A DNA stretch of 64,000 nucleotides from Rhodoferax sp. (GCA_029866205.1 JARWZT010000011.1:248001-312000), one strand, 5' to 3'; shown: positions 8,765-18,769, counted from the first letter of the stretch. Notes: generated from the letters alone by a model not told the origin. Numbers and translations: made by a program.

Positions 8765-9727
8765 ATGCTAGGCCGACGCAACCCCCAACTCAACAAACAC
8801 GGCGAGCTGATCCACCTGTTGTCCACCGAAGGCCTGTCCAAGGACATGCTGACCCACATTCTGGACACGGCGGACCAGTTTGTTTCGGTGAGCGACCGCG
8901 AAGTCAAGAAGGTGCCGCTGCTTCGCGGAAAAAGCGTGTTTAACTTGTTTTTTGAAAACAGTACCCGCACGCGCACCACCTTTGACATTGCCGCGACGCG
9001 CTTGTCGGCGGACGTGATCAACCTTGATATTGCGCGCTCCAGTGCCTCCAAGGGCGAGTCGTTGCTGGACACCATCGCCAATCTGAGTGCCATGGCGGCG
9101 GACATTTTTGTGGTGCGGCACAGCGAGTCGGGTGCTCCCTATCTGATTGCCCGGCACGTGGCACCTCATGTGCACGTGGTCAACGCCGGTGATGGTCGCC
9201 ACGCGCACCCGACCCAGGGTTTGCTGGACATGTACACGATCCGGCATTACAAAAAAGACTTCTCCAACCTGACCGTCGCCATTGTGGGTGACGTGTTGCA
9301 TTCGCGCGTGGCCCGATCGGACATTCATGCGCTCACCACGCTGGGCTGCGCCGAAGTTCGGGTGGTGGGGCCGCGCACCCTGGTGCCTGGCGACATGGCC
9401 GCCATGGGCGTGCGCGTGTGCAATACGCTGGAAGAGGGCATCAAGGACTGCGACGTGGTGATCATGCTGCGCTTGCAAAACGAGCGTATGAATGGCGCGC
9501 TGTTGCCGTCGAGCCAGGAATACTCCAAGAGTTTTGGTCTGACCCCCGAAAAACTGTTGTTGGCCAAAAGCGACGCCATCGTCATGCACCCCGGCCCAAT
9601 CAACCGCGGGGTTGAGATTGACTCCGCTGTGGTGGACGGGCTGCAAAGCGTGATCTTGCCGCAGGTCACTTTTGGCATTGCGGTGCGGATGGCGGTGATG
9701 GGCATCGTGGCTGGCAATGAAGCATAA
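8765..9727 (+). CDS. pyrB: Aspartate carbamoyltransferase catalytic subunit
   Basis: Catalyses carbamoyl phosphate plus aspartate to carbamoyl-aspartate, the committed step of pyrimidine synthesis. The carbamoyl-phosphate loop STRTR is at residues 66-70, followed by [23 protein letters not shown] and, near the C-terminus, [12 protein letters not shown]. At 320 residues it is full length. No regulatory pyrI gene follows. Instead comes an inactive dihydroorotase homologue, the arrangement of the large class A ATCase in pseudomonads, where PyrB and PyrC' form a dodecamer. It is two bases after pyrR and 12 bases before pyrC'. Confidence 0.97.
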   Translation: MLGRRNPQLNKHGELIHLLSTEGLSKDMLTHILDTADQFVSVSDREVKKVPLLRGKSVFNLFFENSTRTRTTFDIAATRLSADVINLDIARSSASKGESLLDTIANLSAMAADIFVVRHSESGAPYLIARHVAPHVHVVNAGDGRHAHPTQGLLDMYTIRHYKKDFSNLTVAIVGDVLHSRVARSDIHALTTLGCAEVRVVGPRTLVPGDMAAMGVRVCNTLEEGIKDCDVVIMLRLQNERMNGALLPSSQEYSKSFGLTPEKLLLAKSDAIVMHPGPINRGVEIDSAVVDGLQSVILPQVTFGIAVRMAVMGIVAGNEA

Positions 9728-9739
9728 GGACGTCACGCC

Positions 9740-11038
9740 ATGAAAATTCTGATTCAAAACGGCCGCGTGATCGATCCCGCCAGCGGCTTGGATACGCTGG
9801 CCGATGTGGCGATCGCCGCAGGGCGCGTGCTGTCCATCGGCACGGTGTCAGGCGACTTTGACGCTGCGCACACCGTGGACGCTGCGGGTTGTCTGGTGAT
9901 CCCCGGCCTGGTGGACCTGTCGGCACGACTGCGGGAGCCCGGACACGAACATGAAGGCATGCTGGCTTCTGAGTTGGCCGCTGCGGTCGCCGGCGGCGTG
10001 ACCAGTCTGGTCTGTCCGCCAGACACCGACCCGGTGCTGGATGAGCCCGGCCTGGTGGAAATGCTCCGTTTTCGTGCCGAGAAACAGCGCCAGGCGCGGG
10101 TCTTGCCGTTGGGTGCGCTCACGCGGGGTCTGCAAGGCGAGGTGCTGACGGAGATGCTGCAGCTGACCGAGGCCGGTTGCGTCGGTTTCGGGCAGGCAGA
10201 AGTTCCGTTGGCCAATACGCAGGTGACGCAACGCGCGCTGCAATACGCGCGCTCATTTGGCTACACCGTGTGGCTGCGCCCTCAGGAGCTGTATTTGGGC
10301 AAGGGCGTCGCTGCCAGCGGGCCGCTGGCTACGCGCATGGGCCTGAGTGGCGTACCGGTCGCGGCGGAAACGATTGCGCTGCACACGATTTTTGAGCTGG
10401 TGCGCGCCACGGGCGCGCGCGTTCACTTGTGCCGCATCAGCAGTGCTGCTGGGGTGGAGTTGGTGCGCCAGGCCAAGTCGCAGGGCTTGCCGGTCAGCTG
10501 CGATGTCAGCCTCAATTCACTGCACCTGACCGACTTGGACATCGGCTACTTCGACAGCCGGACGCGCCTCAATCCGCCGCTGCGCCAGCAGGCCGATCGC
10601 GCTGCACTGCGAGCGGGCTTGGCGGATGGCACGGTCGATGCTTTGGTGTCGGATCACACGCCGGTGGGTGCCGACGAAAAAGACCTGCCATTTGCCGAAA
10701 GTGCACCCGGTGCCACAGGCTTGGAGCTTTTGTTGAGTCTGGCACTCAAGTGGGCGCAGGCGGACGGTGTTCCCCTGGCGCGTGCGCTGGCCTGCGTCAC
10801 CAGCAACAGCGCTGCCGTGCTGGGCGAATCCGTGGGCGCACTGGCGGGTTCCCTGGGACGCCTTCATGTGGGCGGTGTGGCCGATATTTGCGTGGTCGAC
10901 CCCGAGGCGTCCTGGCAAGTACACCCGCGGGCGCTGCGCAGCCAGAGTAAGCACACACCCTTTGACGGCTACGAGCTGCCGGCTCGGGTCCGCGCCACGC
11001 TGGTCGGTGGCCGCATGGCGTTCGAGCGCCGCGCCTAG
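9740..11038 (+). CDS. pyrX: Non-catalytic dihydroorotase homologue (PyrC'/PyrX), ATCase partner
   Basis: An amidohydrolase-fold protein of 432 residues placed directly after pyrB. The fold and many family blocks are kept (IPGLVDL near 54-60, LREPGHEHEGM, SDHTPVGADEK), but the metal ligands are lost. The HxH at positions 61-63 is SAR, the CHVS-type histidine is CRIS, and the PHH block is replaced by SLNSL. This is the pattern of PyrC' in Pseudomonas, which has no dihydroorotase activity but is needed to assemble active aspartate carbamoyltransferase. An active pyrC should lie elsewhere in the genome. A good AAGGA ribosome binding site precedes the ATG. Confidence 0.9.
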   Translation: MKILIQNGRVIDPASGLDTLADVAIAAGRVLSIGTVSGDFDAAHTVDAAGCLVIPGLVDLSARLREPGHEHEGMLASELAAAVAGGVTSLVCPPDTDPVLDEPGLVEMLRFRAEKQRQARVLPLGALTRGLQGEVLTEMLQLTEAGCVGFGQAEVPLANTQVTQRALQYARSFGYTVWLRPQELYLGKGVAASGPLATRMGLSGVPVAAETIALHTIFELVRATGARVHLCRISSAAGVELVRQAKSQGLPVSCDVSLNSLHLTDLDIGYFDSRTRLNPPLRQQADRAALRAGLADGTVDALVSDHTPVGADEKDLPFAESAPGATGLELLLSLALKWAQADGVPLARALACVTSNSAAVLGESVGALAGSLGRLHVGGVADICVVDPEASWQVHPRALRSQSKHTPFDGYELPARVRATLVGGRMAFERRA

Positions 11039-11040
11039 CC

Positions 11041-11775
11041 ATGCTTGCCTTGGGTCGGTTGTTGCGCATGCTGGTGCATGTAGGCGTCGGCTTGTGGACG
11101 ATTTACCGGCGTTTTCCCGGGCTGGAGCAAAGCGCACGGGATGCGGCGGTGCAGGCCTGGGCTCACACCATGCTGGCATGTCTGGGTGTCAAGCTGCAGG
11201 TGCACGGCCCCGTTCCGGAGTATGGACCGGTGCTGCTGGCGGCCAACCACATCTCGTGGCTCGATATTTTGGTGATGCATGCGGCCCGCCATTGCCGCTT
11301 TATTTCCAAATCCGACATTCAGCACTGGCCGCTGATTGGCACTTTGGCGACCGCCGGGGGAACGCTCTACATCACCCGAGAGTCGCGCCGCGACGCCCTG
11401 CGGGTCGTTCACCACATGGTCGAATGCCTGCGCGCCCATGAGGTGCTCGCGGTGTTTCCTGAAGGCACCACGGGCGATGGCGCAGGCGTACTGCCGTTCC
11501 ATGCCAACCTATTCCAGGCCGCCATTTCTGCGGATGCGCCGGTGGTGCCGGTAGGCTTGCGATTTATCAATGGCCGCAGTGGTTTGGCCAGTTTTGCGCC
11601 CTGTTATATCGGTGACGACACCCTGATCGCATCGGTCTGGCGCACGCTGCGAGCGCGAGACCTGGTGGCGGTGGTGCATTTCGGTACGGCGCAAACGGCG
11701 GCGGGTCGGGATCGGCGCGCGTGGGCGGCTGATTTGCGAAGCGCGGTCATTCGGTTGAGGGCTATTCCCGGCTGA
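11041..11775 (+). CDS. plsC: Lysophospholipid acyltransferase (1-acylglycerol-3-phosphate O-acyltransferase family)
   Basis: A 244-residue membrane-associated acyltransferase that probably adds an acyl chain to a lysophospholipid or lysophosphatidate. The catalytic HX4D motif is NHISWLD (H70, D75) and the substrate motif FPEGTTGDG begins at F139. A hydrophobic N-terminal helix (about residues 3-22) would anchor it in the inner membrane. It starts two bases after the pyrC' stop, so it is the last gene of the pyr operon. This linkage has no obvious metabolic logic beyond co-expression. Its 3' end overlaps the convergent DciA-like gene by 14 bases. It may be a paralogue rather than the main PlsC. 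Confidence 0.88.
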   Translation: MLALGRLLRMLVHVGVGLWTIYRRFPGLEQSARDAAVQAWAHTMLACLGVKLQVHGPVPEYGPVLLAANHISWLDILVMHAARHCRFISKSDIQHWPLIGTLATAGGTLYITRESRRDALRVVHHMVECLRAHEVLAVFPEGTTGDGAGVLPFHANLFQAAISADAPVVPVGLRFINGRSGLASFAPCYIGDDTLIASVWRTLRARDLVAVVHFGTAQTAAGRDRRAWAADLRSAVIRLRAIPG

Positions 11776-12073
11776 CCTTGACTCGAATTTCAGTGATTTC
11801 CCAGCCTTTGGTACTCAAATGAGCGATCAAGGCGGGCAGCAATTGGCGAACTTTGGAGGCCACGGCGTTGTTGTCGACGACCAGGCACCAGACGCCATTG
11901 TCGACCGGCCCGGCCTTGACGCTCTTGCGCAGGGCGGGGGGCAAAAGGGCGGAGACCGATTGCAGTCGCGCAGCGGAATCTGCGGCCAGTTCGGCCAATC
12001 GCGCTAAAGTCGGGGATTGTTGGGTGGCTTGCAGTACGGTCCAGGACCGGGAAGGCCGGCTGGTGTTGTTCAT
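11762..12073 (-). CDS. DciA-like DUF721 protein
   Basis: A small basic protein of about 103 residues. The C-terminal half (LVVDNNAVASKVRQLLPALIAHLSTKGWEITEIRVKV) has the alternating strand-helix-strand pattern of DUF721/DciA proteins, which load the replicative helicase in bacteria lacking DnaC or DnaA-assisted loaders. Placement beside the M23 peptidase and secA is what I recall for this family in betaproteobacteria. The ATG at 12073 (MNNTSRPSR) was chosen because the longer reading frame passes through the start of the divergent peptidase gene. The two start codons are only 15 bases apart. The family call rests on pattern and context, not on a strong motif. Confidence 0.7.
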   Translation of the reverse strand: MNNTSRPSRSWTVLQATQQSPTLARLAELAADSAARLQSVSALLPPALRKSVKAGPVDNGVWCLVVDNNAVASKVRQLLPALIAHLSTKGWEITEIRVKVSRE

Positions 12074-12088
12074 TTTGGTACCGTACAC

Positions 12089-13021
12089 ATGCAATTGATT
12101 ATCACGGATCCCCGCCTGTCGAAAAGCTATGTGCTGCAAATCAAAGGCCCCGCCTTGGCTGCTACGCTGGTAGCGTTGTTTCTGACGGTGACGCTTATTT
12201 CAGCCGGCATTTACCACTGGATTTTGCTCAAAGGTGCGCGCGATGGGTGGCCGATCATCAGCTCGGTCATGCGCCTGGTCGTCAAGGACGAATTTGACCA
12301 ACGCGATCGTTACATGCGCGAAAACATCGAGCTCATGGCCAAGCGCATGGGTGAAATGCAGGCCAAGTTGTTGCAGATGGAGTCGCTGGCGGAGCGGGTA
12401 TCAGGCTTGGCTGGTTTGGATCCTGCAGCCTTCAAAGTCCCGCCAGGGCAAGGAGGTGCCTTGGTGTTGGGCCGAGACCTGACGATGCAGGAGCTGCAGT
12501 CGACGTTGCACCAGATCGAACAGACCACCGGGCAACGCAACGACCTGATGACCGTCATTGAGTCGCGGCTGTTCGAGCAAAAAATCAAAAAAATGATGAT
12601 CCCCACCCGCTCGCCCGTGCCGGACGCGACCGCAGGTTCGGCGTTCGGGTGGCGTATTGACCCCTTTACCGGACTGTCTGCCATGCACGATGGCCTGGAT
12701 TTTCCGGCCGTGGTCGGTACCCCGGTGTATTCGGCCGCTGGAGGCGTGGTGGTCTCGCAGGAATTGCATCCCCAGTATGGAAACATGGTCGAGGTCGACC
12801 ATGGAGACAGTCTTTTGACCCGCTACGCCCATCTGTCGCGCAGCGTGGTTAAAAAAGGCGATCTGATCAAGCGGGGCCAAAAAATCGCCGAGGTGGGGAA
12901 CACCGGGCGCTCCACTGGGCCACACCTGCATTTTGAGGTGTTGGTGCGCGGCGTTGCGCAGGATCCGCAGAAATTTCTGCGCATGGGCGCAAGCACGCCC
13001 TCCCGCACCGCGCAACGTTAA
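12089..13021 (+). CDS. M23 family metallopeptidase (LytM/NlpD-type, membrane anchored)
   Basis: A cell-wall endopeptidase or amidase activator of 310 residues. It has a short cytoplasmic start, one membrane helix at about 21-43, a helical coiled-coil-like region (roughly 69-107) and a C-terminal LytM domain. The zinc ligands of active M23 enzymes are present: H200 and D204 in AMHDGLDFP, and H279/H281 in GPHLHFE. It should therefore be catalytic rather than a degenerate EnvC-type activator. It acts in the periplasm on peptidoglycan. It precedes secA by 139 bases, and the TAAAAT at its stop codon may serve as a secA promoter element. The ATG at 12089 is preferred; an upstream TTG would read through the start of the divergent gene. 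Confidence 0.9.
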   Translation: MQLIITDPRLSKSYVLQIKGPALAATLVALFLTVTLISAGIYHWILLKGARDGWPIISSVMRLVVKDEFDQRDRYMRENIELMAKRMGEMQAKLLQMESLAERVSGLAGLDPAAFKVPPGQGGALVLGRDLTMQELQSTLHQIEQTTGQRNDLMTVIESRLFEQKIKKMMIPTRSPVPDATAGSAFGWRIDPFTGLSAMHDGLDFPAVVGTPVYSAAGGVVVSQELHPQYGNMVEVDHGDSLLTRYAHLSRSVVKKGDLIKRGQKIAEVGNTGRSTGPHLHFEVLVRGVAQDPQKFLRMGASTPSRTAQR

Positions 13022-13160
13022 AATCCTGTGCTTATTGGTGGCGGCAGCGACCGTGCCTGCGGGTGCGCAGCGGTGATCGCCACCCTCACTTTGAACACCG
13101 ACCACCAAAAGGACTGTGCTGTTCTGTAGCCCATGGGGGGTGCAGGCCGGTCTCGTACCC
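13019..13160 (+). promoter_or_regulatory. secA leader region with TAAAAT -10 element
   Basis: TAAAAT at 13019-13024, in the same GTTAAAATC context as before algH, overlaps the stop codon of the peptidase gene and could start the secA message about 130 bases before the secA ATG. No clear -35, SecM-like arrest peptide or strong hairpin was seen in this stretch. Confidence 0.3.
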
Positions 13161-15917
13161 ATGCCATTTACATTCCTGACCAAGCTCTTTGGAAGCCGCA
13201 ATGACCGTTTGTTGAAGCAGTACCGGACCACTGTGGCCCGCATCAACGCGATGGAACCGGCTTTTGAAGCGTTGACGGACGAGGCGCTCAAGGCAAAAAC
13301 GACCGAATTCAAGACGCGTGTTGCGGCTGGCGAGAGTTTGGACGCCATCCTGCCGGAGGCCTTTGCAGTGGTCCGTGAAGGATCCAAGCGGGTGATGAAG
13401 ATGCGGCACTTTGATGTGCAGTTGCTGGGGGGGATGTCGCTGCACCATGGAAAAATTTCTGAAATGGGCACTGGCGAAGGCAAAACGCTGACTGCCACGC
13501 TGCCGGTTTATCTGAACGCTCTGACCGGTCGGGGCGTGCACGTGGTGACGGTCAATGATTACCTGGCCAGCCGAGACGCACGTTGGATGGGCCAGTTGTA
13601 CGAATTCCTGGGTTTGACGGTCGGTATCAATACGCCCAATGTGCCGCGTGAAGAAAAGCAGGCGGCCTACCGCGCCGACATCACCTACGGTACCAACAAC
13701 GAGTACGGCTTCGACTACCTGCGCGACAACATGGTCTATGAAGCCAAAGACCGGGTTCAACGCGGTCTGAACTTCGCCATCGTCGACGAGGTGGATTCCA
13801 TTTTGATTGATGAAGCCCGTACGCCGCTGATCATCAGCGGTCAGGCCGAGGACCATACCGAGCTCTACATTGCCATCAACACGGTGGTTCCTGCCCTCAA
13901 ACGCCAGGAAGGCGAACTCGATTTGCGCACCGGCGAGGGTGTGATTACCCCTGGTGACTTCACGGTGGATGAAAAAGCCCAGCAAATCGTGCTGACCGAA
14001 GACGGGCACGAGAGCGCCGAGAAGCTGCTCGCAGGCCTGGGACTGATCCCGGTGGGCTCCTCCTTGTATGACCCGGCCAACATCACGCTGATGCACCACC
14101 TGTATGCGGCGCTGCGGGCCAATCACCTGTTCCACCGCGACCAGCATTACGTGGTGCAAGAGGGCGAAATCGTCATCGTGGACGAATTTACCGGGCGCCT
14201 GATGACCGGTCGGCGTTGGAGCGATGGCCTGCACCAAGCGGTGGAGGCCAAAGAGGGCGTAACCATTCAGGCGGAAAACCAGACGCTGGCGTCTATTACC
14301 TTCCAGAATTACTTCCGCCTCTACGGCAAGCTGTCCGGCATGACCGGCACGGCCGATACCGAGGCCTACGAGTTCCAGGAAATTTACGGGTTGGAGACGG
14401 TCGTCATTCCGCCCAACCGCCAGAGCCGCCGCGAAGACCAGCTTGACCGCGTTTACAAGACGACCCAAGAAAAATACGTGGCCGCGATTGAGGATATTCG
14501 CGAGTGCTATGAGCGAGGTCAGCCGGTGTTGGTTGGGACGACCTCGATCGAAAACTCCGAAATCATCGCCGAGTTGCTGACCAAAGCCGGCTTGCCGCAC
14601 CAGGTGCTCAACGCCAAACAGCATGCCCGCGAGGCCGATATCGTCGCCCAGGCGGGGCGCGCCAAGATGATCACCATCGCCACCAACATGGCAGGCCGGG
14701 GTACGGACATCGTGTTGGGTGGCAATATCGAAAAAGCGGTGCAGGAAGCCCAGGCCGATGCAAGCCTGGACGAGAACGGTAAAAGCGCCAAGGTCGCCGC
14801 CATCAAGGCCCAATGGAAGATCGACCACGAGGCCATCACCGCGCTGGGCGGCCTGCGCATCATCGCCACCGAACGCCATGAATCACGCCGCATTGACAAC
14901 CAGTTGCGTGGCCGCTCCGGGCGCCAGGGCGACCCGGGTTCGTCACGCTTTTACTTGAGCCTGGACGACGCCTTGATGCGTATTTTTGCCGGGGATCGGG
15001 TCAAGGCCATCATGGAGCGGCTCAAAATGCCCGAGGGTGAGGCGATTGAGGCCGGCATCGTGACGCGCAGTATTGAAAGCGCGCAGCGCAAAGTCGAGGC
15101 GCGTAACTTTGACATGCGCAAGCAGTTGCTGGAATATGACGATGTGTCCAATGACCAGCGCAAGGTGATTTACCAGCAGCGCAACGCGATTTTGGATGCG
15201 GAGGACCTGAACGCTCAGATCCGCTCCCTGCGCGAAGGCACTTTCCAGGACTTGGTGCGGGTCTATGTGCCACACGAGTCGGTGGAAGAGCAGTGGGACA
15301 TTCCCGGTCTGCAAAAGCTGCTGGCTGACGATTGGCGCATTGAGTTGGACCTGGCCGGCACCATTGCCGCTGCCCAGTCCATCACCGACGAAGATATATT
15401 GAATGCGGTGACCGAGGCGGCCAATGCGTCTTTTGCGCAAAAGATCGAGCAAGTCGGCGCCGAGAGCTTTACCCACTTTGAACGCATGGTGCTCTTGCAA
15501 ACCATTGACACCCAGTGGCGCGATCACCTGAGCTCGCTGGATTACTTGCGCCAAGGCATCCATTTGCGCGGCTATGCGCAAAAGCAGCCCAAGCAGGAGT
15601 ACAAGCGCGAAGCCTTTGAGCTTTTTGGCCAAATGCTGGATGGCGTCAAAAATGAGGTGACCAAGACCTTGATGACGGTGCGGATCCAATCCAGCGAGCA
15701 ACTCGAGGAGGCCGCCGAGGCGCTGGAGGCGCGCGCAGAGAACATCAGCAACATCACGTACACCGCTCCCACCGAGACGGGTGAGGCGCAGACCACCGAA
15801 GCCGCACCGGCGATGCAAAGCGCGGATTCGAACGCGGTGCTTCGTGTCGGTCGCAACGAGCCTTGCCCTTGTGGCAGTGGCAAAAAATTCAAACAATGCC
15901 ACGGCAAACTTACCTGA
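13161..15917 (+). CDS. secA: Protein translocase ATPase SecA
   Basis: The motor of the Sec export pathway, which pushes unfolded preproteins through SecYEG. The Walker A motif is MGTGEGKTL (residues 102-110) and the DEAD-type Walker B is [13 protein letters not shown]. The second nucleotide-binding domain carries [14 protein letters not shown] and the arginine finger segment [16 protein letters not shown]. The C-terminal zinc-binding tail is [14 protein letters not shown], used to bind SecB and ribosomes. At 918 residues from the ATG at 13161 ([18 protein letters not shown]) it is full length. An earlier ATG adds 15 residues not seen in SecA proteins. Confidence 0.98.
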   Translation: MPFTFLTKLFGSRNDRLLKQYRTTVARINAMEPAFEALTDEALKAKTTEFKTRVAAGESLDAILPEAFAVVREGSKRVMKMRHFDVQLLGGMSLHHGKISEMGTGEGKTLTATLPVYLNALTGRGVHVVTVNDYLASRDARWMGQLYEFLGLTVGINTPNVPREEKQAAYRADITYGTNNEYGFDYLRDNMVYEAKDRVQRGLNFAIVDEVDSILIDEARTPLIISGQAEDHTELYIAINTVVPALKRQEGELDLRTGEGVITPGDFTVDEKAQQIVLTEDGHESAEKLLAGLGLIPVGSSLYDPANITLMHHLYAALRANHLFHRDQHYVVQEGEIVIVDEFTGRLMTGRRWSDGLHQAVEAKEGVTIQAENQTLASITFQNYFRLYGKLSGMTGTADTEAYEFQEIYGLETVVIPPNRQSRREDQLDRVYKTTQEKYVAAIEDIRECYERGQPVLVGTTSIENSEIIAELLTKAGLPHQVLNAKQHAREADIVAQAGRAKMITIATNMAGRGTDIVLGGNIEKAVQEAQADASLDENGKSAKVAAIKAQWKIDHEAITALGGLRIIATERHESRRIDNQLRGRSGRQGDPGSSRFYLSLDDALMRIFAGDRVKAIMERLKMPEGEAIEAGIVTRSIESAQRKVEARNFDMRKQLLEYDDVSNDQRKVIYQQRNAILDAEDLNAQIRSLREGTFQDLVRVYVPHESVEEQWDIPGLQKLLADDWRIELDLAGTIAAAQSITDEDILNAVTEAANASFAQKIEQVGAESFTHFERMVLLQTIDTQWRDHLSSLDYLRQGIHLRGYAQKQPKQEYKREAFELFGQMLDGVKNEVTKTLMTVRIQSSEQLEEAAEALEARAENISNITYTAPTETGEAQTTEAAPAMQSADSNAVLRVGRNEPCPCGSGKKFKQCHGKLT

Positions 15918-15926
15918 GATCCGGAT

Positions 15927-17156
15927 ATGCCCGTCAATCTACCCGCGCCTGACCCGTCCAAACTTTTCCCCATCGCCGGTGTCCGCATTGGAGTGGTCGA
16001 GGCGGGTGTTCGCAAGCAGGGTCGCAAAGACGTTTCGGTGTTTTTGCTTGACCCGGGCAGCAGTGTGGGGGGCGTATTTACGACCAACCGCTTCTGCGCC
16101 GCTCCGGTTCAGATCTGCCAGCGCAATTTGTCCCAGGGTGCCGAGATTCGCGCCTTGCTGGTGAATACGGGTAACGCCAACGCCGGCACCGGCGCGGACG
16201 GCTTGGAGCGTGCGCACGCGACGTGCAATGCCTTGGCCCAGCGGCTGCAGATTGACGCCAGCCAGGTGCTGCCTTTCTCCACCGGCGTGATCATGGAGCC
16301 CTTGCCCAGCGATCGCATCATCGCAGCCCTTGACAGCGCGATTGCTGCAGCTCACCCTGATCGCTGGCTGCAGGCTGCTGAAGGCATCATGACCACCGAC
16401 TCCGTACCCAAGGCTTTTGGTGCCCAGGTGTCCCTAGGTGGCAAGACGGTGAGCATGACCGGTGTCAGCAAGGGTGCGGGCATGATTCGTCCCAATATGG
16501 CCACCATGCTGGGGTTTATTGCCACGGATGCCTGTGTGCATCCGGACCTCATGCAGCCCCTGGCGCTGGCGCTGGCGCAACAATCCTTCAACTGTGTGAC
16601 GGTGGATGGCGACACCTCAACCAACGATTCCTTGGTGGTAGTCGCCACGCACCAAGCCGGTCATGCGCGTATTGATTCGCTGGCCAGCCCCGAGGGCCAG
16701 GCCCTTTTTGTAGCCTTGTTGGGCGTGGCGCGACAACTGGCCCACGCCATTGTGCGCGACGGCGAGGGTGCCACCAAATTCATTACGGTGCAGATTGACG
16801 GCGGTGCAACGGTGCAGGAATGCAGCAAGGTTGCCTATGCCATTGCCCATTCGCCACTGGTCAAGACCGCGTTTTTTGCCAGTGATCCGAATTTGGGTCG
16901 TATCTTGGCTGCCGTTGGCTATGCCGGCATTGCTGATTTGGACCAAAGCCGCATTGAACTTTTTCTGGACGACGTGCATGTTGCCACCCGGGGTGGACGC
17001 AACCCCGACTACCAGGAGGCCGACGGTCAGCGGGTCATGCGCCAGAGTGAAATCGTAGTGCGGGTCGACCTGGGGCGTGGCGCCGCCAGCCATACCGTGT
17101 GGACCTGCGATCTGAGCCACGATTACGTCACCATCAACGCCGATTACCGGTCCTGA
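15927..17156 (+). CDS. argJ: Bifunctional glutamate N-acetyltransferase / amino-acid acetyltransferase
   Basis: Recycles the acetyl group from N-acetylornithine to glutamate, and can make N-acetylglutamate from acetyl-CoA, in arginine biosynthesis. The precursor is self-cleaved before the nucleophile T193 in the conserved block [18 protein letters not shown]; the preceding SKGAGMI loop is intact. Other family blocks are [13 protein letters not shown] near 80-92 and, at the C-terminus, [13 protein letters not shown]. At 409 residues it is complete. Whether it is bifunctional or only does the recycling step cannot be told from sequence alone. It lies nine bases after secA. Confidence 0.96.
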   Translation: MPVNLPAPDPSKLFPIAGVRIGVVEAGVRKQGRKDVSVFLLDPGSSVGGVFTTNRFCAAPVQICQRNLSQGAEIRALLVNTGNANAGTGADGLERAHATCNALAQRLQIDASQVLPFSTGVIMEPLPSDRIIAALDSAIAAAHPDRWLQAAEGIMTTDSVPKAFGAQVSLGGKTVSMTGVSKGAGMIRPNMATMLGFIATDACVHPDLMQPLALALAQQSFNCVTVDGDTSTNDSLVVVATHQAGHARIDSLASPEGQALFVALLGVARQLAHAIVRDGEGATKFITVQIDGGATVQECSKVAYAIAHSPLVKTAFFASDPNLGRILAAVGYAGIADLDQSRIELFLDDVHVATRGGRNPDYQEADGQRVMRQSEIVVRVDLGRGAASHTVWTCDLSHDYVTINADYRS

Positions 17157-17168
17157 CAGGAGCTTGGT

Positions 17169-18062
17169 GTGCTCGACGATCGACTGATCCCCTTTTTGGC
17201 CCGTGCCGTGCAATTCATGGATCGGGTTGAATCGGCCCTGCGCCAAGACATTCAACAGCCCGACTGGAACAGCTCCATTGCCTTTTTGTACCGCAAGCGG
17301 GTGTCGGGGCAAGGCTACCTCGTGCCCGTACGTCAGGTCGGAGCCATGCGGCTGGACGACCTGAAAGAGATTGAGGTCCAAAAGGAAAAGATCGCTCGCA
17401 ATACCGCCCAATTTGTGAGTGGACGCACGGCCAACAACGTCCTCTTGACCGGCGCGCGCGGAACCGGAAAATCCTCGCTGGTCCGGGCTTGCCTGAACAC
17501 CTATTGCGACCAAGGTTTACGCCTGATCGAAGTCGACAAAGAGGACCTGGTGGACTTGCCGGACATTGTGGATATCGTCGCCCTCCGACCCGAAAAGTTT
17601 TTGATTTTTTGTGACGATCTGAGTTTTGATCAGGGTGAGCCCGGATACAAGGCCCTCAAATCGGTGCTGGACGGATCGGTTTCTGCCACTTCCGCCAACG
17701 TCCTGATTTACGCTACCAGCAACCGACGCCACCTTCTCCCGGAATACATGGCCGAAAACCTGACCTATACCCACACGGAGAGCGGTGAGGTACACCCCGG
17801 CGAAGGGGTCGAAGAAAAAATTTCGCTCTCTGAGCGGTTTGGCCTCTGGGTGAGCTTCTATCCATTTACCCAGGACGAATATTTGCAGATCGTTGCGCAG
17901 TGGTTGGAAGCCCTCGGCGTGTCGGCGCACCTGGCGGCGCAATCCCGGCCTGAAGCGCTGATTTGGGCTCTGGAGCGGGGTTCGCGCAGTGGCAGGGTCG
18001 CCTGGCAGTTTGCCAAAGATTTTGCCGGCCGCCATGCGCCGGAGGCCCCTGTCGGCCCATGA
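17169..18062 (+). CDS. DUF815 family AAA-type ATPase
   Basis: A 297-residue P-loop ATPase of unknown role. Walker A is GARGTGKSSLVRA and Walker B-like acidic residues are in KFLIFCDDLSFD, followed by a sensor-1 region with NVLIYATSNRRHL. The family (DUF815, formerly YraB-like) resembles DnaC/IstB-type ATPases and is common in Burkholderiales near argJ and the mutT-like gene. It begins at a GTG with a good ACAGGAG site, 12 bases after argJ, and its stop overlaps the next ATG (ATGA). No partner protein is evident from the neighbourhood. Confidence 0.88.
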   Translation: MLDDRLIPFLARAVQFMDRVESALRQDIQQPDWNSSIAFLYRKRVSGQGYLVPVRQVGAMRLDDLKEIEVQKEKIARNTAQFVSGRTANNVLLTGARGTGKSSLVRACLNTYCDQGLRLIEVDKEDLVDLPDIVDIVALRPEKFLIFCDDLSFDQGEPGYKALKSVLDGSVSATSANVLIYATSNRRHLLPEYMAENLTYTHTESGEVHPGEGVEEKISLSERFGLWVSFYPFTQDEYLQIVAQWLEALGVSAHLAAQSRPEALIWALERGSRSGRVAWQFAKDFAGRHAPEAPVGP

Positions 18063-18514
18063 ACGTGTCGATACGGATCGCAAATCCGGAGATCGCCCGC
18101 CAAGGCGGCGCCGACCGGGCGGAGGTCCAAGTGGCGGTGGGTGTACTGGTCCGGGACAGTGGCGAGTTTTTGCTGACCTCGCGTCCAACGGGCAAGCCCT
18201 ACGCAGGCTACTGGGAGTTCCCAGGGGGCAAGGTAGAGCAGGGCGAGTCCACGTATGAGGCGTTATGCCGTGAATTGCGCGAAGAATTGGGTATTGAAGT
18301 CCTGACCGGCACACCGTGGAAGGTTGAAGTGGTGGATTACCCCCATTCCTTGGTACGGCTGCATTTTTTCAAGGTCACCGATTGGGGCGGCAGTCTGGAG
18401 ATGAGGGAGCACCAATTGGCGCAATGGGAGCGTTTGCCAGTGCAGGTCGCCCCGGTGCTGCCTGGAACCTTGCCGGTGTTGGCATGGCTCGCCGAAGAGG
18501 CGGGTATCGCTTAG
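18059..18514 (+). CDS. NUDIX hydrolase, MutT-like 8-oxo-dGTP diphosphatase
   Basis: A 151-residue NUDIX protein. The NUDIX box GGKVEQGESTYEALCRELREELGIE matches GX5EX7REUXEEXGU, and WEFPGGK just before it is typical of MutT, which removes oxidised dGTP from the nucleotide pool. VAVGVLVRD and the LTSRPTGKPYAGYWEFP strand support this subfamily. It is translationally coupled to the DUF815 ATPase by a four-base overlap. In beta- and gammaproteobacteria mutT often sits close to secA and coaE/zapD/yacG, which is the case here. Another NUDIX substrate cannot be excluded. Confidence 0.85.
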   Translation: MNVSIRIANPEIARQGGADRAEVQVAVGVLVRDSGEFLLTSRPTGKPYAGYWEFPGGKVEQGESTYEALCRELREELGIEVLTGTPWKVEVVDYPHSLVRLHFFKVTDWGGSLEMREHQLAQWERLPVQVAPVLPGTLPVLAWLAEEAGIA

Positions 18515-18568
18515 CGCTGAACCGAGCTCGCGTGTCTCGCCGCACATATTGACGCCCGCTCGCCGGAG

Positions 18569-18769
18569 TTAATGAACCGTGCCGTGTTCCAGTTGCATAT
18601 CGTCGGGCTTGTCCACCGCAGGCAGCCGAAACTCTTCGCTGGCCCAGGCCCCTAAGTCCACCCCTTTACAGCGCGCGCTGCAAAATGGACGGTATGCGTT
18701 AGAAAGAGCGTAAATGCTTGGGCCCTGGCACGCCGGGCATTTGACTTGCTTCGAAGCTGGCGATTCCAT
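18569..18769 (-). CDS. yacG: DNA gyrase inhibitor YacG
   Basis: A 66-residue zinc protein. The four zinc ligands are seen in VKCPACQGPS and RPFCSARCKGVDLG, followed by AWASEEFRLP, all characteristic of YacG, which binds GyrB and blocks DNA binding. The ATG at 18769 (MESPASKQ) has a strong GGGGGAG ribosome binding site. A longer reading from 18793 would overlap zapD. It is the last gene of the rfb-pil-coaE-zapD-yacG run, 14 bases after zapD, and converges on the NUDIX gene. Confidence 0.93.
   Translation of the reverse strand: MESPASKQVKCPACQGPSIYALSNAYRPFCSARCKGVDLGAWASEEFRLPAVDKPDDMQLEHGTVH

Noticed and set aside
13086..14879. A long minus-strand open frame opposite secA (and similar ones opposite nuoF, nuoG, nuoL, nadB)
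   Set aside because: Shadow frames of real genes. They have low-complexity composition, no ribosome binding site and no family motifs.
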